Shown: positions 1 to 5,697, numbered from the stretch's first letter. The stretch: DNA of 9,822 bases from Bacteroidota bacterium (GCA_023427845.1 JAEYZX010000185.1:1-9822), one strand, 5' to 3'. Notes: generated by a model not told the origin, from the letters alone. A program made the numbers and translations.

Positions 1-423
1 AAATACTTGAGAGCGCCCGACAAGCAAAGGGAATACGTTGAAAACAAATGGAACGTCACAGGAGATATTTTCCGTCAGGATGACGAGGGCTATTTTTGGT
101 TTGTGGCTCGTGGCGATGACATGATTATTTCTTCAGGTTATAACATTGCAGCGATCGAAGTAGAAAATGTGCTGCTGATGCACGGCGATGTTGCCGAATG
201 TGCGGTTGTGGGTTTGCCAAATGAAGAACGAGGAATGATTGTTTGCGCCAATATCGTTTTGAAAGATCACTCGGCCGCATGCGATGAAAAAGCGAAGCAA
301 ATTCAGCAGTGGTTCAAGGAAAATGCCGCGCCGTATAAGTATCCGCGTGAAATCAGATTTATGGAAGTACTTCCGAAAACAGAAACGGGAAAAATTCAAA
401 GATTTAAATTAAAAAATACATAA
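1..423 (+). CDS. Aryl-CoA ligase, 3' end (2-aminobenzoate/benzoate-CoA ligase type), partial
   Basis: This is the C-terminal part of an ATP-dependent acyl-/aryl-CoA synthetase (ANL superfamily), which would activate an aromatic carboxylate to its CoA thioester. The frame is open to the left edge (K-Y precede the first TTG-encoded Leu), so the gene starts outside the window and about 140 residues are seen. Visible motifs are the hinge region WNVTGDIFRQDDEGYFW, then ARGDDMIISSGYNI with EVE after it (start of the mobile C-terminal domain), AECAVVGLPNEERG, and the C-terminal catalytic lysine in PKTETGKIQR. From memory, the wording GDD-MIISSGYNIA and the QREYV segment resemble 2-aminobenzoate-CoA and benzoate-CoA ligases more than fatty-acyl ligases. 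The specificity pocket lies in the missing N-terminal part, so the substrate is not proven. Its TAA overlaps the thioesterase ATG by one base (TAATG), implying translational coupling. Confidence 0.9.
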   Translation, partial: KYLRAPDKQREYVENKWNVTGDIFRQDDEGYFWFVARGDDMIISSGYNIAAIEVENVLLMHGDVAECAVVGLPNEERGMIVCANIVLKDHSAACDEKAKQIQQWFKENAAPYKYPREIRFMEVLPKTETGKIQRFKLKNT

Positions 424-836
424 TGAAACAATTTACACGGAGTGAAACTGTACGGTTCAAACATGTTGATTATGCCGGAATTGTATTTTATCCGCGATTT
501 CTTGAAATGCTGAATGACCTTGTTGAGGATTGGTTTGAAGAGCTGGGACGTCCGTTTTCCAAGATACACGAGACCAATGGCATTCCGACAGTGGATTTAA
601 AAGTGCAGTTTAAACAACCTGCCCGTATTGGCGATGTACTTGAAAAAAAATTATGGGTTGAAAATTTGGGTGGTTCAAGTGTAAGTTGTGGATTTCGATT
701 TGATAGGAATGGGAAACCGTGTCTTGAAGGCGAAGTCACATTAGTGAATGTGGCGCTGGATAAAGATTCCGGAACAATCAAAGCGGCACCATTTACAGAC
801 GATTTTCGGTCTAGAGTCGCAGGTTATCTGCTTTAA
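423..836 (+). CDS. Hotdog-fold acyl-CoA thioesterase (4-hydroxybenzoyl-CoA thioesterase family)
   Basis: The 137-residue protein has the length of a single-hotdog 4HBT-family thioesterase. The N-terminal signature HVDYAGIVFYPRFLEM (residues 14-29) contains the catalytic Asp16, equivalent to Asp17 of the Pseudomonas 4-hydroxybenzoyl-CoA thioesterase, followed by the long central helix and the strand segments expected of the fold. It should be a cytosolic homotetramer that hydrolyses an aryl-CoA. Its start overlaps the stop of the upstream aryl-CoA ligase by one base, so the two are almost certainly co-translated. A ligase coupled to a thioesterase makes sense only if the CoA ester is modified in between, as in salicylate/anthranilate routes where the ring is hydroxylated at the CoA-ester level. 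The hydroxylase would lie upstream of the window. The exact thioester substrate is inferred. Confidence 0.92.
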   Translation: MKQFTRSETVRFKHVDYAGIVFYPRFLEMLNDLVEDWFEELGRPFSKIHETNGIPTVDLKVQFKQPARIGDVLEKKLWVENLGGSSVSCGFRFDRNGKPCLEGEVTLVNVALDKDSGTIKAAPFTDDFRSRVAGYLL

Positions 837-902
837 TAGCTACTGATAGCCCATCTATAATGACAAAACTATTTTATAAAACAAAATCTATACTATCATC
901 AA

Positions 903-1880
903 ATGGAATTCCCAAAATTCAAAGCAGCCGCCGTCCAGACCTCGCCAGTTTTTTTAGATGTGGATAAAACAATCGACAAGGCAATTTCCATTATAAAAGA
1001 AGCTTCCTCTAATGGCGCGCAGCTTGTTGCATTTCCCGAGGTTTTTGTCGCCGGATATCCATACTGGAACTGGATTATGACACCCGTGCAGGGAAGCAAA
1101 TGGTATGAACGACTTTATAAATGTTCGATTTTAGCTGACGGCCCTGAACTTGCAAATATTCGTAAAGCGGCAAAAGAACACAATTGCCACGTAGTCATAG
1201 GAATCAATGAGCGTGGCGACAGTTATGGTGAGATCTACAATACGAACCTGATTATCGATAATACTGGAACTTTGATAGGCAAACACCGAAAATTAGTTCC
1301 GACATGGGCAGAAAAACTAACCTGGACATCAGGTGATGGTTCATCGCTCAAGGTTTACAAAACCGAAATCGGACCGATTGGCACATTGGCATGCGGAGAA
1401 AACACGAATACACTCGCCCGCTTTACACTTCTGGCACAGGGCGAACTCATTCATATTGCCAATTACATATCGCTTCCGGTGGCGCCACCCGATTACAATA
1501 TGGCCGAAGCGATTAAAATCCGCGCGGCGGCACATTCATTTGAGGGAAAGCTATTTACAATTGTTTCGTGTTCGACAATTTCAAAAGAAATAATGGATGC
1601 GCTGAAAGATGAAGTACCCAATGTAGAAGAATTACTTTTGCGAAAAGATGCTGCATTTTCAGGAATTATTGGACCGAGTGGCGCGGTTGTCGGCGCTCCA
1701 TTGATTGACGATGAAGGAATTGTTTACGCCGATATCGATTTAGAGAAATGCATTCAGCCAAAACAAATGCACGACATTTTGGGGCATTACAATCGATTTG
1801 ACATTTTTGATTTGCGTGTAAACACCGCGCCGAGAAAGAAGATCACATTCATGGATAATCATGAAGATTTTAATAGGTGA
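903..1880 (+). CDS. Nitrilase-superfamily carbon-nitrogen hydrolase
   Basis: The 325-residue protein carries the full Glu-Lys-Cys catalytic set of the nitrilase superfamily: Glu46 in AFPEVFVAGYPYW, Lys130 in GKHRKLVPT and Cys164 in GTLACGENTNTLARF. The YPYWNW segment, the HRKL-PT-E motif and the 325-residue length place it nearer true nitrilases (branch 1) than short omega-amidases or carbamoylases. The residue after the nucleophile is Gly, whereas classical nitrilases usually have Trp (CWE). Members hydrolyse a nitrile or an amide through a thioester enzyme intermediate, releasing ammonia. The gene begins 66 nt after the thioesterase with no terminator between, so co-transcription is likely. 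In this setting it could deamidate or denitrilate a pathway intermediate; an amide is attractive if the aromatic substrate is anthranilate, but that is inference. The start is the first in-frame ATG, with MEFPKFKAAAVQTSP fitting the family N-terminus. Confidence 0.9.
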   Translation: MEFPKFKAAAVQTSPVFLDVDKTIDKAISIIKEASSNGAQLVAFPEVFVAGYPYWNWIMTPVQGSKWYERLYKCSILADGPELANIRKAAKEHNCHVVIGINERGDSYGEIYNTNLIIDNTGTLIGKHRKLVPTWAEKLTWTSGDGSSLKVYKTEIGPIGTLACGENTNTLARFTLLAQGELIHIANYISLPVAPPDYNMAEAIKIRAAAHSFEGKLFTIVSCSTISKEIMDALKDEVPNVEELLLRKDAAFSGIIGPSGAVVGAPLIDDEGIVYADIDLEKCIQPKQMHDILGHYNRFDIFDLRVNTAPRKKITFMDNHEDFNR

Positions 1881-1914
1881 TTTTAAGCAATTTTACGGTA
1901 ATTCTACCTCGTGA

Positions 1915-1922
1915 TATGTTTG
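1915..1922 (+). promoter_or_regulatory. Candidate -7 promoter element upstream of the transposase
   Basis: TATGTTTG matches the Bacteroidota -7 consensus TAnnTTTG exactly and lies between the nitrilase stop and the first RAYT palindrome. There is no good -33 TTG at the usual distance; only TTT near 1892-1894 is present. It could give weak transcription of the transposase or of the rest of the cluster. An 8-base match like this can occur by chance. Confidence 0.3.
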
Positions 1923-1939
1923 GGAGTTCTTAATTTGTC

Positions 1940-1972
1940 AACCCTTTCAGAGTTCTAAACTCTGAAAGGGTT
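1940..1972. repeat. RAYT-associated palindrome, left copy
   Basis: This is a perfect 15-bp inverted repeat: arm AACCCTTTCAGAGTT at 1940-1954, loop CTA at 1955-1957, and the complementary arm at 1958-1972. It could extend a little with mismatches (T1938-A1974 and G1937-C1975 can pair). The same stem recurs on the other side of the transposase gene at 2610-2642. It has no T-run, so it is not a classical terminator. By analogy with REP/RAYT systems, such hairpins are the DNA substrates of the Y1 transposase. Confidence 0.93.
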
Positions 1973-1994
1973 AACCTTATATACGCCACTCAAA

Positions 1995-2606
1995 ATGAAT
2001 TACAAACCTGAAAACCTCGTCCCAGGAGCATGCTATCATATCTATAATCGCGGAAACAATGGCGGCTCCATCTTTTTCGAACACGCAAATTATTATTATT
2101 TCCTTAAATTATATCAGCAATATATCTCACCCATTGCAGATACCTTAGCGTGGTGCCTACTCAAAAATCATTTGCACCTGCTTGTCTCTCTTAAAGCACT
2201 TGAAGAAATAGAAGTCCGCAAACTTCGTTACTCGACTGTGGAAAATCCGCGTACCGTCAATGCCGCAAGACAGTTTTCTCATTTATTCAACGCATATACC
2301 CAAGCAATAAATAAACGCTACTCCAGAACGGGCAGCCTTTTTGAAAATCCTTTCAGGCGAAAAAGCATTGAAGATACGTACCTTGTCGAAATGATCTATT
2401 ACATTCATACGAAACCGCTGACCCAGGGCTGCGCCAATACTGTAAGTGATTATCGGTGGTCATCCTACAATTCAATACGATATGGTAAAACAGCGCTGCT
2501 CAACTGCGAAGCTGTATTTTCGGCTTTTGGTGGACACAGGGAATTTATAGATTTCCATGCGAAGCAGCAAAACCTCACCAAAATCACTAAATTTATCATC
2601 GAATAA
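1995..2606 (+). CDS. REP-associated tyrosine transposase (RAYT, IS200/Y1 HUH family)
   Basis: The 203-residue protein is related to IS200-type Y1 transposases. It opens with the family signature GACYHIYNRGNN (residues 11-22). The HUH metal-binding motif is H59-L-H61 in LLKNHLHLLVS, and the probable nucleophile is Tyr136 in MIYYIHTKP, with RTGSLFENPFRR and DYRWSSY also typical of the RAYT subgroup. These enzymes cut and join single-stranded DNA at palindromic hairpins by a covalent 5'-phosphotyrosine intermediate. The reading frame is complete with no stops or missing motifs, so it is probably active or recently so. It is flanked at both sides by the same palindrome (1940-1972 and 2610-2642), which supports the assignment. 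The ATG at 1995 gives the expected N-terminus; no Shine-Dalgarno is visible. Confidence 0.93.
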   Translation: MNYKPENLVPGACYHIYNRGNNGGSIFFEHANYYYFLKLYQQYISPIADTLAWCLLKNHLHLLVSLKALEEIEVRKLRYSTVENPRTVNAARQFSHLFNAYTQAINKRYSRTGSLFENPFRRKSIEDTYLVEMIYYIHTKPLTQGCANTVSDYRWSSYNSIRYGKTALLNCEAVFSAFGGHREFIDFHAKQQNLTKITKFIIE

Positions 2607-2609
2607 TTC

Positions 2610-2642
2610 AACCCTTTCAGAGTTTTAAACTCTGAAAGGGTT
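2610..2642. repeat. RAYT-associated palindrome, right copy, in the dioxygenase leader
   Basis: Arm AACCCTTTCAGAGTT at 2610-2624, loop TTA at 2625-2627, and the complementary arm at 2628-2642. It is identical to the left copy except for one loop base (TTA instead of CTA). It starts 3 nt after the transposase stop codon and ends 12 nt before the dioxygenase ATG. Any transcript reading through would therefore carry a 15-bp hairpin right at the ribosome-loading site. Confidence 0.93.
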
Positions 2643-2654
2643 AAACTCAATATT

Positions 2655-3767
2655 ATGGAAGGAAAATACAGCGACGACCAGATCGGCCGCGCCCGCGTAA
2701 AGGATACACCCGAACTCGAAGCGTATTACCGCGAACTGGAAACCCTGGGTGCCGGCGCTTTGTGGACCGTGGCAAATGATATCGAACCGTGGGAACCACG
2801 CACTTCTTCAGTTCCAATGTTGTGGAAATACGACGATCTGCGCGACCTCGTACTAAAGTCATCCGAACTCGTGACTCCCGAACAGGCAGGCCGTCGTGTC
2901 GTCTATCTCGTTAACGACAAACGAAAAAATGTCAGTGCCGCCGTAGGTTGGCTTTACACCGGAATCCAGGTCACCCGCCCGGGCGAAAGCACATCGGCAC
3001 ACCGTCACAAAGCATCCGCACTTCGATTCATAATGGAAGGCGAAGGAGGCTATACCGTTGTCGACGGCAATAAAATCACGTTTGAAGTCAACGATTTCGT
3101 CATCACCCCAAACTCCGCCTGGCACGAACACGGCGTTGCGCCCGACGGGAAAACCTGCATCTGGCAGGACGGACTCGACATTCCACTTATAAATGCACTC
3201 GAAGCCAACGATTATGCGGTGCACGAAGGCAATCAGCCGCTCGTAAAACCTATAAATCATTCGCCGCTGACATACAGTACCACCGGTGTGATTCCGGCCG
3301 ATCTCGTCTGGGACAAACTGTATTCACCGCTTTTCAAATACTCTTGGAAAAACGTGTATCCGGCGCTTTTGGAAGCCGCCAAAGTCAATGAAGGCTCCGA
3401 ATATGACGGCATCATAATGAAATATGCCAACCCGCTAACAGGAGGCCATGTCATGCAAACCATGGGGGCATCGATTCAGTTGTTGCTTCCCGGCCAGCAT
3501 ACTAAAGCACACAAGCACACGGGTTCGTTCGTGTATCAGTGCGCCAAAGGACAAGGTTATTCAATTATAAACGGCAGGCGATTCGACTGGAAAGAGCGCG
3601 ATATTTTTTGCATTCCGTCGTGGGCATGGCACGAACACGTAAACCTGTCGGATACCGATGACGCTGTGCTGTTCTCGTTCAACGACCTGCCGGTTATCGA
3701 GAGCCTCGGACTCTATCAGGAAAAAATTTACGAACATAATAACGGTTATCAGGCTCTTGAAGCATAA
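2655..3767 (+). CDS. Bicupin ring-cleavage dioxygenase (gentisate/salicylate 1,2-dioxygenase family)
   Basis: The 370-residue, two-cupin, Fe(II)-dependent extradiol dioxygenase cleaves the ring between the carboxyl-bearing carbon and its ortho hydroxyl- or amino-bearing neighbour, giving maleylpyruvate from gentisate. The N-terminal segment ALWTVANDIEPWEP is typical of the family. Cupin 1 has H116-R-H118 and WHEHG with H157. These sit at a constant -3 offset from the iron ligands His119, His121 and His160 of Pseudaminobacter salicylate dioxygenase; Arg124 similarly matches its substrate-binding Arg127. Cupin 2 keeps the equivalents H286, H288 and H326. Substrates in the family include gentisate, salicylates and 1-hydroxy-2-naphthoate; 5-hydroxyanthranilate would fit this operon but is untested. 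The gene starts 12 nt after a RAYT palindrome. The ATG is well supported because MEGKYSDDQ leads straight into the conserved domain. Confidence 0.92.
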   Translation: MEGKYSDDQIGRARVKDTPELEAYYRELETLGAGALWTVANDIEPWEPRTSSVPMLWKYDDLRDLVLKSSELVTPEQAGRRVVYLVNDKRKNVSAAVGWLYTGIQVTRPGESTSAHRHKASALRFIMEGEGGYTVVDGNKITFEVNDFVITPNSAWHEHGVAPDGKTCIWQDGLDIPLINALEANDYAVHEGNQPLVKPINHSPLTYSTTGVIPADLVWDKLYSPLFKYSWKNVYPALLEAAKVNEGSEYDGIIMKYANPLTGGHVMQTMGASIQLLLPGQHTKAHKHTGSFVYQCAKGQGYSIINGRRFDWKERDIFCIPSWAWHEHVNLSDTDDAVLFSFNDLPVIESLGLYQEKIYEHNNGYQALEA

Positions 3768-3784
3768 TCCTGCTGTCCGTTCTA

Positions 3785-3841
3785 TCTTTTGCGTCTTAAA
3801 GAACGCCGCAAAAGGATGCCACTGCCATCAGGGCTAGGCAT
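3785..3841 (+). other. Structured intergenic segment with two stem-loops
   Basis: Between the dioxygenase and hydrolase genes (102 nt) there are two consecutive potential stem-loops. The first pairs CTTTTGCG (3786-3793) with CGCAAAAG (3807-3814), with an alternative inner GCGT/ACGC pairing. The second pairs ATGCC (3816-3820) with GGCAT (3837-3841) around an inner GCC/GGC pair. Neither is followed by a T-run, so they do not look like terminators. They could be an RNA processing or stability element, or a remnant of a dispersed repeat. Confidence 0.4.
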
Positions 3842-3869
3842 TCTGCTTAAAATCATAATTTACCAACAA

Positions 3870-4790
3870 ATGAAGTTAGTTACGTATTCAACACAAAATT
3901 CAGAACCAAAACTCGGAATCCTGCACGATGACACGATCATCGATGCGGAACAACTCGGACACAAATCAAACGAAAACTTTCCGTCAACAATGCTCGATCT
4001 CATTGACGCCGGACCGGAAATGGTAAGAAAGATGTCCGAAAAGATAGCATCGGCATCCGAAAACACACTTGCATCGGTTTCCATTCCGCTTGACGAAGCG
4101 AAACTGCTCGCCCCTATTCCGAAACCGCGAAAAAACATAATCGGCATCGGACTCAACTATACCGAACACGTAGCCGAAAGCGCACGCTCGCTCGACACCT
4201 CAAACGAACTTCCACAAAAACCGATCATCTTTTCGAAACCACCAACGGCCGTCATCGGAACAAACGAAAATATCATCCACAATCCAAATCTGACCCAACA
4301 ACTCGACTGGGAAGTAGAATTGGCAGTGGTAATCGGTAAAAAAGGAAAATACATTCCAAACAGTGATGCTATGGAATACGTTTTCGGATATACTATAATA
4401 AACGACATTTCGGCACGCGATTGCCGACGCGCCGGCCAATGGATCGTATCAAAAGGCCAGGATACTTTTGCACCCATGGGGCCTGTATTGGTGACAAAAG
4501 ATGAAATCGAAGATCCGCACAATCTGAATCTGTCGCTTAAAGTGAATGGCATCGAAAAGCAAAATTCGAATACGAAACTGATGCTTTTCAATATCAACGA
4601 CCTCATAGAAGATTTGAGTACGGTCTTCACAATTGAACCGGGCGACATTATCGCAACGGGAACACCATCCGGAGTCGGCGCCGGACGAAACCCGCAGGAA
4701 TTCATGTGGGACGGCGATGTTGTTGAGGCAACAGTCGAAGGAATTGGTACATTGGTCAATACTGTCGTGGAACTGAAACTTGAAAAATAG
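3870..4790 (+). CDS. Fumarylacetoacetate hydrolase family protein (fumaryl-/maleylpyruvate-type acylpyruvate hydrolase)
   Basis: The 306-residue FAH-fold hydrolase should cleave the C-C bond of the acylpyruvate made by ring opening, releasing pyruvate and a C4 diacid. The divalent-metal ligands are visible as E148 and E150 (DWEVELAVVIG) and D179 (NDISARD). The catalytic-region His100 is in GLNYTEHVAE, and FSKP, KGQDTFAPMGP and GDIIATGTPSGVG are all present and in the usual order. The start is placed at the ATG at 3870 (MKLVTYSTQN): translation can be extended upstream to a TTG at 3789, but that would run through the intergenic stem-loops with no family similarity. No separate maleylpyruvate isomerase is visible, and a maleate isomerase follows. 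That suggests the enzyme acts on the cis (maleyl) compound, giving maleate or its amide. This preference is inferred from context. Confidence 0.92.
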   Translation: MKLVTYSTQNSEPKLGILHDDTIIDAEQLGHKSNENFPSTMLDLIDAGPEMVRKMSEKIASASENTLASVSIPLDEAKLLAPIPKPRKNIIGIGLNYTEHVAESARSLDTSNELPQKPIIFSKPPTAVIGTNENIIHNPNLTQQLDWEVELAVVIGKKGKYIPNSDAMEYVFGYTIINDISARDCRRAGQWIVSKGQDTFAPMGPVLVTKDEIEDPHNLNLSLKVNGIEKQNSNTKLMLFNINDLIEDLSTVFTIEPGDIIATGTPSGVGAGRNPQEFMWDGDVVEATVEGIGTLVNTVVELKLEK

Positions 4791-4809
4791 CAATAGCGCA
4801 TTAGATTTG
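4780..4809 (+). promoter_or_regulatory. Bacteroidota consensus promoter for the maleate isomerase gene
   Basis: TTG at 4780-4782, a 19-nt spacer and TAGATTTG at 4802-4809 match the Bacteroidota housekeeping consensus (TTG, about 19 nt, TAnnTTTG) with no mismatch. The -33 element lies in the last codons of the upstream hydrolase gene. Transcription would start near 4815-4817, giving a leader of about 115 nt that contains two tandem-repeat arrays. The isomerase may thus be expressed separately from the rest of the cluster. Confidence 0.65.
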
Positions 4810-4861
4810 ACATGAGCCTCCAAGACGAACTAATAATAAAGTATAGATAAGAGAAGCAAGT

Positions 4862-4885
4862 GGCAATTACAATGGCAATGTCAAT
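4862..4885 (+). repeat. Two-copy 12-bp tandem repeat in the isomerase leader
   Basis: GGCAATTACAAT (4862-4873) is followed directly by GGCAATGTCAAT (4874-4885), 10 of 12 bases identical. Three bases later a second, unrelated tandem array begins. The pair lies between the consensus promoter and the maleate isomerase start codon. Confidence 0.75.
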
Positions 4886-4888
4886 CAA

Positions 4889-4932
4889 CCCTAAACCCTT
4901 ATCCCTAAACCCTTATCCCTAACCCCTAAACC
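4889..4932 (+). repeat. 14-bp tandem repeat, telomere-like (CCCTAAACCCTTAT)n
   Basis: Two exact copies of CCCTAAACCCTTAT (4889-4902 and 4903-4916) are followed by a degenerate third copy, CCCTAACCCCTAAACC (4917-4932), that runs up to the base before the isomerase ATG. The array replaces the normal ribosome-binding region, and the unit is not a multiple of three. Copy-number change by slippage would alter leader length rather than reading frame. Confidence 0.9.
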
Positions 4933-5697
4933 ATGAACCCAACATCAAAAACATACCGAATAGGCCAGATTGTCCCGTCATCAAACGTCACTATGGAAAC
5001 CGAGATTCCGGCGATATTTCGTGCGCGAGAATCCATTTTACCTGAAAAATTCACTTTTCACTCGAGCCGCATGCGGATGAAGAAAGTCACGAAAGAAGAA
5101 CTTGAGGCCATGGATGCCATGAGTTTGAAATGCGCACTCGAGCTTTCCGACGCACATGTGGATGTGATGGGATATGCTTGCCTGGTTGCGATCATGAGCA
5201 TGGGACGCGGCTATCATTGCGTATCTGAAGTTAACCTGCATCAGGAAACGATTGCAAACGGATTCCCTACCCCTATTGTTACCAGTGCCGGCGCGTTGGT
5301 GAACGGATTAAAAGTCATGGGCGCCAAACGGATAGCCCTTATAACGCCTTATATGCGTCCGCTTACAGATTTGGTAGTCGATTATCTCGAGCATCAGGGA
5401 TTTGAAGTCACCGATTCGATTGCACTGGAAATCCCGGATAACCTGGAAGTTGCCGCTCAAAATCCGCTGAACCTGCTTGAAATTTATAAAAGGTTGAACC
5501 TTGATGGGGTTGACGTATTGGTCACTTCTGCATGCGTACAGATGCCATCACTTGACGCGATCGCGCTTTTGGAGGAAGCAACAGGCCTGCCGGTAACGTC
5601 GGCTGCGGTATGTACGACGTATGAAATGATGAAAAAACTCGGAATCGAAGCAAAAGCGCCAATCGGAGGCAGGTTATTATCAGGTATTTATGCATAA
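4933..5697 (+). CDS. Maleate cis-trans isomerase (Asp/Glu racemase superfamily)
   Basis: The 254-residue protein interconverts maleate and fumarate without a cofactor, through a covalent Cys-succinyl intermediate. Residues matching the characterised Nocardia enzyme are visible: Asn18 in IVPSSNVTMETEIP, nucleophile Cys83 in GYACLVAIM, Tyr140 in LITPYMRP and second Cys201 in VTSACVQMPSLD. The last three share a constant +7 offset from Cys76, Tyr133 and Cys194. The protein is cytosolic and of normal family length. Placed after a ring-cleavage dioxygenase and an acylpyruvate hydrolase, it would turn the maleate half of the ring into fumarate for the TCA cycle. The related arylmalonate decarboxylase and Asp/Glu racemase families share the two-Cys fold, but the N-terminal SSN-TMETEIP motif favours maleate isomerase. 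It has its own promoter and a repeat-filled leader. Confidence 0.92.
   Translation: MNPTSKTYRIGQIVPSSNVTMETEIPAIFRARESILPEKFTFHSSRMRMKKVTKEELEAMDAMSLKCALELSDAHVDVMGYACLVAIMSMGRGYHCVSEVNLHQETIANGFPTPIVTSAGALVNGLKVMGAKRIALITPYMRPLTDLVVDYLEHQGFEVTDSIALEIPDNLEVAAQNPLNLLEIYKRLNLDGVDVLVTSACVQMPSLDAIALLEEATGLPVTSAAVCTTYEMMKKLGIEAKAPIGGRLLSGIYA

Larger units (their letters stand above)
1940..2642 (+). mobile_element. RAYT (REP-associated tyrosine transposase) unit with flanking palindromes
   Basis: An intact HUH/Y1 transposase gene is bracketed by two near-identical 33-nt palindromes in the same orientation, with loops CTA and TTA. No target-site duplication is evident, as expected for single-strand transposases of the IS200/IS605 and RAYT type. 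The unit sits between the nitrilase and dioxygenase genes of an otherwise co-directional catabolic cluster and is transcribed in the same direction, so it may not fully break the operon. Whether the whole unit moves, or only the palindromes do (as in many REP/RAYT systems), cannot be told from one copy. The outer boundaries given are those of the palindromes and are an estimate. Confidence 0.8.

Noticed and set aside
1940..2642. CRISPR-like or phage attachment repeats
   Set aside because: There are only two copies, they are internally palindromic, and they flank a Y1 transposase gene with matching orientation; a RAYT unit explains them.
2859..3260. 133-codon - strand frame opposite the dioxygenase gene
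   Set aside because: It is antisense to conserved cupin motifs with all iron ligands; the antisense product has no recognisable features.
3789..3869. In-frame N-terminal extension of the FAH-family protein starting at TTG 3789
   Set aside because: The extra 27 codons (rich in Arg/Lys, from the stem-loop segment) do not resemble the family, whose normal N-terminus begins at the ATG at 3870.
4812..4850. 12-codon open frame starting at ATG 4812 in the isomerase leader
   Set aside because: It begins only 2 nt after the -7 box, probably upstream of the transcription start, so it is unlikely to be on the mRNA; no evidence for an upstream peptide.
4157..4888. Long open frame of 243 codons on the - strand
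   Set aside because: It lies antisense to the well-supported FAH-family gene. Its translation is Ser/Phe-rich without any family motif and arises from the codon bias of the + strand gene.
4889..4932. Genuine telomeric DNA suggested by CCCTAAACCC units
   Set aside because: The array is short, internal, in a bacterial operon context, and has a 14-bp rather than 6-7-bp unit; the resemblance is coincidental.
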